A stretch of DNA of 24,663 bases from a virus. The first letter of the stretch is position 1; each line of letters starts with the position of its first letter. The translations under genes and the position numbers were made by a program. The stretch is from IMG/VR virus record IMGVR_UViG_3300017739_000104, positions 1-24,663 of that record; one strand, given 5' to 3'. The notes under the pieces were generated by a model that saw only the letters and a list, made by a program, of their open reading frames with translations, searched no databases and was not told the DNA's origin. Positions 12,246 to 22,000 of this stretch are shown one piece after another.

Positions 12246-12839
12246 ATGGCAGTAGTTAGTACCCACGCAGACTCAGCAATAGATATATGCAATAGAGGTT
12301 TGATCCTAATAGGTGCAGAGCCTATGACATCATTTGATGATGGGACAACTGAATCAAGAGTATCTGCAAACGTATATGAAGATATACTAAGAACTTCATT
12401 AACAAATGCTCGATGGAGATTCTCAACAAATCAAGAACAAGTAAATAGGCTAACTGATGCTCCTACAGCTCGATACGCTTTAGCTTATCAATTACCAACA
12501 GACACACTATTAGTTCATGCTGTAACTGTAAATGATACTCCAATAGAGTACCAAATATATGGATCAATGATATATGCTGATACTGCAACAAGTGATACAG
12601 TAGTAGCTGATTATACATTTAGAGTATCAGAAGAGTTTATGCCAAGTTATTTTACTATGGCTGTGTCTTATGCTTTAGCACAAGTATATGCAACATCAAT
12701 AGCAAGAGATGTATCTTTGGCAAATGGTATGGCTGGCATGGCAAACCAAATGATGCTCAAGGCAAGAAGTGTAGACTCACAACAGCAAACAACAAGAAAG
12801 CTAGTAACCAGTAGATTCTTAATTGATAGGAGAACATAA
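12246..12839 (+). CDS. Tail tubular protein A (T7 gp11-like)
   Basis: The 197-residue protein has the opening of tail tubular/adaptor proteins: DICNRGLILIGAEPMTSFDD, then VYEDILRTSLTNARWRFST, a gp11-like signature of a short helix, a G-x-x-P/M turn and an aromatic NARWRF. It also has a C-terminal helix rich in alanine and methionine. Twelve copies would form the ring joining the portal to the nozzle. Unlike its neighbours it has no Shine-Dalgarno sequence next to ATG 12246: the GGGGGAG lies about 20 bases upstream and is buried in the hairpin stem. Its end overlaps the next start (TAATG). Confidence 0.88.
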   Translation: MAVVSTHADSAIDICNRGLILIGAEPMTSFDDGTTESRVSANVYEDILRTSLTNARWRFSTNQEQVNRLTDAPTARYALAYQLPTDTLLVHAVTVNDTPIEYQIYGSMIYADTATSDTVVADYTFRVSEEFMPSYFTMAVSYALAQVYATSIARDVSLANGMAGMANQMMLKARSVDSQQQTTRKLVTSRFLIDRRT

Positions 12840-15103
12840 TGCGGAAGCTCAGAGTTCCTATCTCTAACTTTCAGTTTGGTGAAGTTAGTCCATCACTTAT
12901 ATCCAGAACAGATTCTCAAGTTTATCAAAACTCAGCTCAGAAAGTAGAGAATTTTTTTCTAAGAGCAGAGGGTGGTATTATAAAGCGTATGGGATTAAAG
13001 AATATTTATGAGTTTGATACCACAGTAAACACAGCAAAAGTCCAGCAACATAGGCTGGTTCCTTTTATTTTTTCTGATGATGAACGCTATATTGTTTCAT
13101 TAGAAAACTTAAAGATAAGAGTTTTTAGAGTGGATGCATCTTTTAGTGTTACTTTAGCGGCAACTGTAACACAAGATACAAGCAGTAGTGCTTTGCCTAT
13201 AACGCATGATAATATCCATGAGCTTACTTATGCTCAGTCTGGTGACACAATGTTTCTTGCTCATAATACATTTATGGTAAGAAAACTTGTGCGAACTGGT
13301 CTTACATCATTTCAAATGGAAACAAAAACATTTGATGGTAATTCTGCTAATACACTCATTCACCAACCTTACTTTGGATTTGCATCGGCTGGTGTAACAC
13401 TTGATCCTTCGGCATCGAGTGGGACAGGAATTACTCTTACAACTAGTTCTGCTTACTTTGATACAACTGGTTCGCAAAGTGGTGGGGATTACCCAGACTC
13501 TAAGCATGTTAATGTAACACTAAGATATTTTGGCTCTGAGATAAAGATAACATCTGTTCAGTCAGCAACTTCTGCAACTGGCACAGTATTTGGAAATTTA
13601 AAAAGAAGGATTACTGCTGATTCTTTTAGAACAACAGAGGGCGTTGGAACTGTTGAGGTGACATTAGTTAATCACGGATTTACTGCAAGTGATGCTTTTA
13701 CATTATCAAATGCTTCTTCTGCTGGGGGTATAGCACCAAGTAATCTCAATGGATCAAGAACTGTAGCAGAAGTAATAGACGAAAATAAATTTACATTTAC
13801 TGCTGGTGCAAATGCAACAAGTGCAACTGCTGGTGGAGGTACGCCTAATATAGAAACTCATGCACCAACAATAGAATTTAAAGAACAATCCTATTCTTCG
13901 CTACGAGGATTCCCTGGAGCAGTAGCTTTTCATCAGAATCGTTTATGGTATGGAGGCACACTTGGACAGCCTGATGGATTATGGGGAAGTAAGACTGGAA
14001 CATTCTTTAACTTTGATATAGGTGATGCTGAAGATAATGATGCTCTTGATCTTACTACTGCTATTGGTGAGATAAATACTATACGTCATATTATATCAAA
14101 CAAAGACTTACATGTATTTACATCAACTGATGAATTTATTATTCCAGCATTACAAGGACAAGTAACTACACCAACAAATGCATCTATAGAAAGACAAACA
14201 TCTTTTGGCTCTTCTTTTCTTCGACCTTATATATATGATGGAGCAACAGTATTTGTTGATAGTTCTGGATCAATGGTTAGAGAGTTTATATTTACTGACG
14301 CTGTAAAAGGTTATACTGGTAACTCTATTTCTACACTCTCAAGTCATTTAATAAAGACACCTGTACAAATGGCAATGTTATCAGGAGCTATAGGCAGAGC
14401 AGAAAACTATTTATTTATTGTGGATGCTGATGGTACACTTGCTGTATTTAATTCTAATAGAGTGGAGAAGAGAGCTGGTTATACGCAGTTTACATCACAA
14501 GGTAGTTTCCATTCTGTATGTGTTATAGATACTCATGTTTATGCTGTTGTTAAATTTGATAAAGGTGATGGCACGAATAAATATTTTTTGGTCGAGTTTG
14601 ACAATAGTTTTAATATGGATTTGGCTAAGACTTACTCTGGCTCAAATGGGGTCTTCAGCGTTAGTTCTGATTTCGCCAATGGAGCTGTGGTTGATGTGGT
14701 TAATGGTACTTTTTATCTTGGTTCATTTACTGTGTCTGGTGGCAATGTGGATGTTTCCTCGGTAGACTCTGCATTATCTTCTGCTGAGATTGGTTTAAAG
14801 TTTAATGTAAATTTAATTACTAATCCTATTGATGCTCAAGTAGCAGATGGTCCACTTACATCAGAACCAAGAACAGTACAGAGAGTTGTTCTCGATCTAA
14901 ACAATACGTTATCCGTCAACGTAAATAATAATGAATTGATTATTAGACAGGTAACAGATGATTTTAGTTTAGCTCGAACACCAGTTACAGGCAAAAAAGA
15001 ATTTAGATTGCTGGGATTTGGTGGTGATCCTCAAGTAACTGTATCGCAAACAGCACCATTATCATTACAAATAAATTCACTTATAGCGGAGATAGCATTC
15101 TAA
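12839..15103 (+). CDS. Tail tubular protein B (T7 gp12-like nozzle) with FCCH-like insertion
   Basis: The 754-residue protein begins MRKLRVPISNFQFGEVSPSL and has EGGIIKRMGLKNI, RLVPFIFSDDERYIV, and the characteristic RGFPGAVAFHQNRLWYGGT block at 356-374 followed by WGSKTGTFFNFDIGD. These are shared by tail tube B/nozzle proteins. Six copies would form the tip of the short tail. Residues about 265-335 (GTVEVTLVNHGFTASDAFTL, later NGSRTVAEVIDENKFTF) look like the small β-domain annotated as ubiquitin-activating-enzyme FCCH-like in other phage nozzle proteins; it is an insertion probably exposed on the surface. Translation is coupled to both neighbours. Confidence 0.92.
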   Translation: MRKLRVPISNFQFGEVSPSLISRTDSQVYQNSAQKVENFFLRAEGGIIKRMGLKNIYEFDTTVNTAKVQQHRLVPFIFSDDERYIVSLENLKIRVFRVDASFSVTLAATVTQDTSSSALPITHDNIHELTYAQSGDTMFLAHNTFMVRKLVRTGLTSFQMETKTFDGNSANTLIHQPYFGFASAGVTLDPSASSGTGITLTTSSAYFDTTGSQSGGDYPDSKHVNVTLRYFGSEIKITSVQSATSATGTVFGNLKRRITADSFRTTEGVGTVEVTLVNHGFTASDAFTLSNASSAGGIAPSNLNGSRTVAEVIDENKFTFTAGANATSATAGGGTPNIETHAPTIEFKEQSYSSLRGFPGAVAFHQNRLWYGGTLGQPDGLWGSKTGTFFNFDIGDAEDNDALDLTTAIGEINTIRHIISNKDLHVFTSTDEFIIPALQGQVTTPTNASIERQTSFGSSFLRPYIYDGATVFVDSSGSMVREFIFTDAVKGYTGNSISTLSSHLIKTPVQMAMLSGAIGRAENYLFIVDADGTLAVFNSNRVEKRAGYTQFTSQGSFHSVCVIDTHVYAVVKFDKGDGTNKYFLVEFDNSFNMDLAKTYSGSNGVFSVSSDFANGAVVDVVNGTFYLGSFTVSGGNVDVSSVDSALSSAEIGLKFNVNLITNPIDAQVADGPLTSEPRTVQRVVLDLNNTLSVNVNNNELIIRQVTDDFSLARTPVTGKKEFRLLGFGGDPQVTVSQTAPLSLQINSLIAEIAF

Positions 15104-15558
15104 TGCCAGTATTTTTACAACTATTATCAGCAGTAGGAACTGTTGCAAGCGTAATGGGAACAATGGCGGCAGCTGATGCAGCAAAAGCAGATGCCGACAG
15201 ACGAGCAAGAGAAATAGAAGAAGATAGAAAAAGAAATGCAATCAAGTATCTACAAATGCACAATGATAGAACAGATCAGTATCTTGAAGACACAAATATA
15301 AATGAAGCTAATTTATTTGGAGGCACAGGAAGAGATACTGGTGATCAAAGTTTAGGTGCATTCTTTGAAAAACAAAAAGCAAAGAAAGACGTTGATGTAA
15401 AGAGAATGGACAGACAAGCATTATTTACCGATGACAAATATCGTAGAGATGCAATAGGAACAAGGCAAGCTGGAGAAGAAAGACAGAAATATCTATACTT
15501 CAAAGCTGTAAGCACAGGTGTTCAAGGTTATTTTAATTATCAAAAATATAAGAGTTAA
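15103..15558 (+). CDS. Internal virion (ejection) protein, gp14-like by position
   Basis: A 151-residue protein with an alanine/glycine-rich hydrophobic N-terminal helix (FLQLLSAVGTVASVMGTMAA, 4-23), then a strongly charged helix KADADRRAREIEEDRKRNAI and a polar C-terminal half. One hydrophobic helix followed by charged coiled-coil-like helices is typical of T7 gp14-type ejection proteins, which enter the host outer membrane after adsorption. The first of three genes between nozzle and fibre, it matches the order gp14-gp15-gp16. No sequence motif proves the family. Coupled by TAATG at both ends. Confidence 0.72.
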   Translation: MPVFLQLLSAVGTVASVMGTMAAADAAKADADRRAREIEEDRKRNAIKYLQMHNDRTDQYLEDTNINEANLFGGTGRDTGDQSLGAFFEKQKAKKDVDVKRMDRQALFTDDKYRRDAIGTRQAGEERQKYLYFKAVSTGVQGYFNYQKYKS

Positions 15559-18500
15559 TGGCAAAAGTAATTAAACAAACAGTATCTTTTCAGAATCAAC
15601 CTATTGGTGTTCTTGCTCCTAACAGAGCAAAGGAACAAGCATTGCTGGGTATTGCTAATGAAGTAAACCAGCTAAATAATATTGCTTTCAAGGAGATGGA
15701 AAAGCAAGCTATCAAAAAGGGTGAAGAAGAAGCCCTTAAGATGCCACTAGAAAAGTTTTATACTTTAAACGAAGAAGGAAACTTTTCTGCGTATTCTACA
15801 GATGTCTTTATGAATATGGGTTCTGTTGCACAGGATGCTTTTCGCGCAGTATCAGAAAAGAAGTATTTGAGAAGTGTTGAGGATGATCTAAAGAAAACAG
15901 CTAAAGAATATCGAGTTAAGTATTCTGGTCAGGTAGGGTCGGCACAATCTTTTAATAGTGTAATGTCAAACTATTCTGAGCAAATAGTAAATCAAGCACC
16001 AGAAAAATTTAAAGAACTAATAACAGAAACTGCAAAGTATACTATAGCAGATCATGTTGCTGATTTAACTCTAAAGAATATTGCTGTAGCAAATGCTCGT
16101 CATTTAAATATGGCTCTTACAAAAGAAAATGAACTTGCTTTTGAGATTCAGAATACAACAGACCCAAAGTTAAAAGCCGCATTACTTGAGCAACTAAGAG
16201 ATACTATTGATGATTATCATAATATTGAATCATATAGTGGAGAAGCTAGAGCAAAGGGTGTTGCAAGTGCCGCTGAGAAAAGGTTTGATGCTTTAACTCT
16301 CCACAACCAAGCAACAAATATGATGCAAGAGTTTTCTCCAGATCTTGATTCTATATCAGAGCTTACAGCAGTTCAGCTATATTTAGAGCATGGTATTGGT
16401 GGAGATAATATAGCAAAGGTTGAGGAAGATGGGACAGTAACTGGTGACTTAGATCTTCTTGAAGAGCTTAAAGATATACGCAGTAAGTTTTCAATTTACA
16501 ATAAAAAAGAAGTAGTTGGTGTTGTTAATAGTATTATAGATCGAAAAAAATCATTTCTCAAAAGTACAAAAACAGAAGGGAAAGATAAGAACGCAAGAAA
16601 TAATATACTTCTTCAAGTAAATAAATTATCGGATGCAATTACAGAAAAGTCATTAAATGAAATTACGATGTCTGATATTAGTAATTTCCAAAATCAAGGA
16701 GAAAACTTAGCTTCAGGTTCTAATGGTTCGTATTCCATAGATAATGTTACTGCCGCAAAAAATAGAATGATTACAAAGATTGCAAATAAAGCGGCAAAAG
16801 AGTTTTCAAAAATGGGTTTGAACTCTCAACATTTTAATCTGCTACAGCAATATTTCAATTCTGGTAGAGAATCTGCTCTTAATGAAAATCCAGTTGGATT
16901 TGATTTAAAGCCTCTAGGTCCAATGACAGAAGAAGCTAAAGCATTGGCAAAAAAATTATATAATGAATTTGATGGTAAGATTGATTTTGCTCAATTCAAT
17001 CGTCCTATTATACAGCAGTTAGGGTCAACTAAAGAATTGAGAAATGATAATGAGCTGGCAATTGTAAGAGCATTAGAAAAAATAACTGATGAACAAACTC
17101 GTAAAAGAGTGCAAGAAGCGGCTCTTAGTTATCAGAACGAATACTATTCATTATCTGGTCGAGTAGAAGAATTATTTAAAGATGGTAAATTTGAAGAGGG
17201 ACAAGCTCTTGTTGATACATTTGTAACAAAAATAGAAAATGCATTTAAGAAAGGAAAAGAGTCTGAGATATCTTTAGCTCTAGTTGGAAGATATAAAACA
17301 ACATTTGAACAACTTCGAGCTGATGCTTCTGAAGATGACTTTATAAGTAAAGTATCACAAGTAGCTGGTGATGGAGTAAGGTTAGTTAGAGGAGAAGATG
17401 GTTTAGTTAGTATAAATACTGACAACATTCAAATGGTAAAAGATCTTATAAATTTTGTAAGATCTGATGGATCTGAAGAATTAAGATCAAAGATACCTCC
17501 TAATCTTATTGAGGCGTATGATCAGGTTTATAAAATACCGGGTTCTTCTGGATTGAACACAAAGCTAACTGCTCTTGTGGGTGCATTAAATACAGAAAGT
17601 GGTAGCTTAACAACAGCAATGAAGAATAGAAACTTTATTGTAAAAGTTATTGAAGGTTCTCATGTTCCAAAATCTGGAGATCGTGAAAAGATTGATAATC
17701 TTATATTAGAGCCACTTGTAAGAAATAACTGGGAAGACTACGATCCAACTCAAACTCCTGATGCTAACCTAATAAATTATTTAAAAAGTCCAGCCTCTCT
17801 ACAACCAATTACTGAAGACAACCCAATGATGGGTCAAATATATACTTTGATGCGTAACGGATATTTTAGTCAACAGTTCATGGCATTATTAGAAAATAAT
17901 GAGAATCTAAGTAATGATGAGCTTGGTGTAATGATGACTCATGTTGATAGATTAACGAGCATGAGAGATAAGCTAAGTAACAGACGTTTACCAGTTTTAG
18001 AGAATACAGAAGAGATTTCTAAGTTTCGTACCTTGTTGAGAGTTGCAAGAGTTACTGGAATGGTAACAGAAGATGATGATGGCAATGTTTCTGTTATGGA
18101 TCAATCGCCTTTGTTAAATACTTTTCGCAACTTAAATGCAATGAGTAATGAGGATATGCGGTCAAGTTTAAATACATTGGTGCGTCCTTTAGGTCTTGAT
18201 GTAGGGGATGGAGAAAATTTTAGAATAGATACTGTTGTTGATGCTTTGCTTAAAAAGACTGGTGCATTAAATAAAAATGCAGTTTTCCCAAAGGAAGTAA
18301 AAGACTTAGCAAAGTTTTACTGGGGTAATTTTATAATGACTCCAAACAGTCGAACAGAAAATCCAACAAAAGTATTTAAGGATTTTAAAAACTTTGTTCG
18401 TGAGTATATGGACACAGAGTTTCAAGAAACTGATGGAAACATTTTAGATTATAGCCAGCAAAATGTAAGAGGTATTAGGCATACTAAATATCATCTTAAT

Positions 18501-19028
18501 AAATATTTTACTGGTGAGCTGTATTTTGAAGCAATCAATTATATAAACAATACATTACCTGAAGGATTTTTATTTGATCCTGAAGTATCTATGTCTAAGG
18601 ATTTTATGGAAATCTTTGGTTCAAGATTTGATAGTGAAGTTCCTGAAGATCAACTTGCTGGGTTATCAAGTAGGTTTAGAGAACGCTATAAACGACAGCT
18701 TGCAAATTTAGAAGAAAAGTCACCAGAGGCAATTAAGAAGTTTCTTCAAGAAGAAGGTATTAAAAAAGTATTTCTTGTTGCTGAACCAACTAATCAACAA
18801 GATGAAGTTGTTTATCAAGCGTATTATTATGATGGTGTTCAAGGACAACCAAAACCAGTTCTTGTGCAAAATCAGCAAGATCAAACAGTTCCAATGATAT
18901 TTACAAGAAGAAGTATTGCCAATGCTTTTAACCAAGATGGTATATATGATGTAGCATTAGAAAGAATTTTAAGAGAAGCACAAAAAGAAAGACAAGAGAT
19001 ACTTCGTAAAAATGGAGTGACAGACTGA
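15558..19028 (+). CDS. Large internal virion protein, gp15-like by position
   Basis: The 1156-residue protein opens with a conserved-looking QTVSFQNQPIGVLAPNRAKEQALLGIANEVNQLN segment (split here by residues 7-41), after which it is almost entirely helical and charged, with several coiled-coil-like stretches and no membrane segment or catalytic motif that I can see. T7 gp15 is 747 residues, so this is larger. It would form the middle of the ejection channel through the cell envelope. It lacks a recognisable soluble lytic transglycosylase motif. Start is coupled (TAATG), and its TGA overlaps the next ATG (TGATG). Confidence 0.75.
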   Translation: MAKVIKQTVSFQNQPIGVLAPNRAKEQALLGIANEVNQLNNIAFKEMEKQAIKKGEEEALKMPLEKFYTLNEEGNFSAYSTDVFMNMGSVAQDAFRAVSEKKYLRSVEDDLKKTAKEYRVKYSGQVGSAQSFNSVMSNYSEQIVNQAPEKFKELITETAKYTIADHVADLTLKNIAVANARHLNMALTKENELAFEIQNTTDPKLKAALLEQLRDTIDDYHNIESYSGEARAKGVASAAEKRFDALTLHNQATNMMQEFSPDLDSISELTAVQLYLEHGIGGDNIAKVEEDGTVTGDLDLLEELKDIRSKFSIYNKKEVVGVVNSIIDRKKSFLKSTKTEGKDKNARNNILLQVNKLSDAITEKSLNEITMSDISNFQNQGENLASGSNGSYSIDNVTAAKNRMITKIANKAAKEFSKMGLNSQHFNLLQQYFNSGRESALNENPVGFDLKPLGPMTEEAKALAKKLYNEFDGKIDFAQFNRPIIQQLGSTKELRNDNELAIVRALEKITDEQTRKRVQEAALSYQNEYYSLSGRVEELFKDGKFEEGQALVDTFVTKIENAFKKGKESEISLALVGRYKTTFEQLRADASEDDFISKVSQVAGDGVRLVRGEDGLVSINTDNIQMVKDLINFVRSDGSEELRSKIPPNLIEAYDQVYKIPGSSGLNTKLTALVGALNTESGSLTTAMKNRNFIVKVIEGSHVPKSGDREKIDNLILEPLVRNNWEDYDPTQTPDANLINYLKSPASLQPITEDNPMMGQIYTLMRNGYFSQQFMALLENNENLSNDELGVMMTHVDRLTSMRDKLSNRRLPVLENTEEISKFRTLLRVARVTGMVTEDDDGNVSVMDQSPLLNTFRNLNAMSNEDMRSSLNTLVRPLGLDVGDGENFRIDTVVDALLKKTGALNKNAVFPKEVKDLAKFYWGNFIMTPNSRTENPTKVFKDFKNFVREYMDTEFQETDGNILDYSQQNVRGIRHTKYHLNKYFTGELYFEAINYINNTLPEGFLFDPEVSMSKDFMEIFGSRFDSEVPEDQLAGLSSRFRERYKRQLANLEEKSPEAIKKFLQEEGIKKVFLVAEPTNQQDEVVYQAYYYDGVQGQPKPVLVQNQQDQTVPMIFTRRSIANAFNQDGIYDVALERILREAQKERQEILRKNGVTD

Positions 19029-22000
19029 TGAGTGAACCAGTCTATAGCAATATTCTTGTTGACCAATTTTACTATCCAAGTGGAGAACCAAACTTTGAAG
19101 GCTTTAGTCAAAGAGAAAGATTAAATCCTACCTTTTGGGAAACAACAAAAGCTCAGTTTGGATTTAGTTATGATAGTCAAGTAGAAGCAATTAAAGAAGA
19201 TATGGAGTTTAATACTCTTGGTATTTTTAATAATCGAGCAAGATTATTTAGCGGTGAGATTGATGAACCAGAATTTGATCCTGACTTCAATCCTTTTGAC
19301 CCTGAGCTAATACAAGGGTATGAAGAGCATGCAGATTATTTTGCAAACACAAAGAACATAGAGCATTTTAATTTTAAAAAAAGAGTTCTTGATGAGAATA
19401 TTGCAAGAAGAGCAATAATTCAAGACTCTGGATTTTTTCAAAACTTAGGTGCGGCTTTTCTTGATCCTATTAATTTAGTTTCATTACCTTTTGGTGGTCC
19501 AACTATTGGCATGGCACGATCAGCAGTAAGAGTAGGGGTTGGTACAGCAGCAATAGTTGGTGCAGTTGAGGCTACTCGTTATCCCTTTGATCCTCTTGCG
19601 ACCCCTGGAGAAGTTGCAATGAGTGTTGGTTCAGCGGCAACATTTGGTGCATTGCTGGGTGGCGTTATAAGTATTCCATTAACACGCAGAGCAAGAATGA
19701 TAAGAGATCAAAACAATAGATTCATTGAAAAAGAAGCAAAGCTCAATGAAGAAGTTGATTTCACTACTTATGCTTTTGAGCAAGCAAATCTTAAAAACTC
19801 TGGAGCAAGAAATGTAGAAGATGTTGTGCCAACTTTCTACCGAAAAACAGATATTGATAATGTAAAAATAGAAGCAAAGAATGTAAAAAAGGGTATAGAG
19901 CAAAGAGAAAAAATACTCTCCTCTCCCCAACAAATAAAAGCACAGGCTAAAAAAGTTGATGAGCCTGTTGCAGAAACCGAAGCAAATATTCAAAGAGAAG
20001 TTGATGACTTAAAACAAAGACAACTTGAACTAGACTTTTCTCAAAACTCAAAGTTGTTTAAAGATTCTGAAGCTGTGCTAACTGGCAAAAAAGAAAAAAT
20101 AGTTATAAATAATAAAGAGTTTGATGCAAAGACTATAAAAACTCTTGATGATGCTGATCAACTTAAATCTGATAAAAAACATTTTGAAGTAGCAATACCA
20201 GCAATAAATAAAACAATAAAACAAGTTCAAGCAAAACTAGATAAACTTAAGCTAAGAGAAGCTTATAGATTAAAAGATGTGCAAGATAGAGGATTTCAAG
20301 GAAAAAAATATGGCAAAAAACTTAATGAAGATTATGACCCCAAAAACAAAGATCATCAGGCTCAAGCTCAAGGATATTTAAAACAAACTCCTTACGGTAT
20401 AGAAAAGAAACAGCTTGAAGACCAACTTGAAGCGTTACCTCTACGCAGAACTGAATTAATAAATCGTGAAAAAAATACTCTTCAAGAAATAAAGTTTCGT
20501 AGACAAGCTATTGATAAGCAAAGTGAAGAATTCAATTTTGATTCTAATATATACATTAATAGTCCTTTGTTTAAAGGAATATTTAATCCAATAAAAGATT
20601 TGCTTTTTGATAAGACTGCTACTGGTATAGCAAAATATAATATGTTGAACATTGGATTTGATAGCGGTTTGAATTTAGAAATGCATAAGCGTGGTAGGAT
20701 GCTAGGGAATAGTGTTTTTCAAAATAAGGCGGCTCATAAAGGCAGAATCAGAGATTTTGTAATGAATATGAGAAATCATTATTTAGAAAGCGTTGGTATG
20801 AGTAAGGTTGATACTGGCAACTTATTGTCTATGAGTCAGATTGAATGGCAAAAATATTATTTGAGTGCAAGAAAAAAGATGGGTGGCGGTCAACAACTAT
20901 CTGAAGAAGAGTTCTATGACAAAATTCTTACTCATTATATTACAAATACTGTTGCTGATTCTGATGCTGAAAATGGTGCTATTGCTTACATGAGAAAGCA
21001 TTGGGAAAAAGAAAGAATGGAGAAGGAAAGTTTAGGGTTGATTGGGGGAGAAACTTTTCTAAAAGCTAAGTTACCACGATTAGCATTAGACATAGATCAA
21101 AAACAAGTAGCTATAAGGGAACTTCGTGAAAAAATTGTAAATCCAGAAAGTAATTTAAAACCAAAAACTCTTGCAAAGTTTAATAAATATATTGAGCATT
21201 ATGAGGCACGAATAAAACAACTCAATGATGAGGTTGCTGATATTACTCTTGAGTTAGAGAATATTGCAAAGGGAAAAACATATTATGGTCATGAAAAGTC
21301 TGAGCCTTATTTTCCAAGAAATTATCATCATACAATGATTAGAAAACATAGAGATGAGTTTGAAAATATACTCATTGATGATTTGATAGAACGTCCATTT
21401 ATTATAATGAATAAAGGTAAAACTATTGAAAAAAATTTATCTCGAAAAGAAGCTACAGAACTAGCTAAAAAAGCAACAGATAGAATTTTATTAGAGGAAG
21501 AAGTAAATATTGATGAAATGTTTGTTGGTCAAGGTGTGTCAAAGCATTTGCGTCATAGAATATTAGATATTTCAAATGCAAAAATTCTTAAGTTTATTCA
21601 TAGAAATCCGATAGCAGTATATAAAAAATATGTAAATACAACTTCTGGTATGGTTGAGTTTAAAAAGAAGTTTGGTACGCAAAAAACTATTGACGATATA
21701 CAAGACGAGATATTTGAGTCTGCTCGAGAAGCTGGTCATACTGTAGCTGATGCACAACGACACTTTTTACAAGTACGATATATGTATGATCGAGTTGTTA
21801 CTGAGAGACTGCACAAGAATCCTTATTCTATGAATAACTATCTTGTTAATCTTGCAAGAACTGGTGCTCAATTGAGTTATCTTGGTCCAGTTATATTCTC
21901 TACTATTGCAGAACCAGCAATAAGTATGATGAATCATGGTGTTGGTAAATATTTGAAAACAATTCTTGATGCTTCAATAAACCCAGCAATGAAAAGAAAT

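Noticed and set aside
17144-17428. Antisense frames within the ejection protein and fibre genes
   Set aside because: All lie opposite long, intact structural genes and show only shadow composition.
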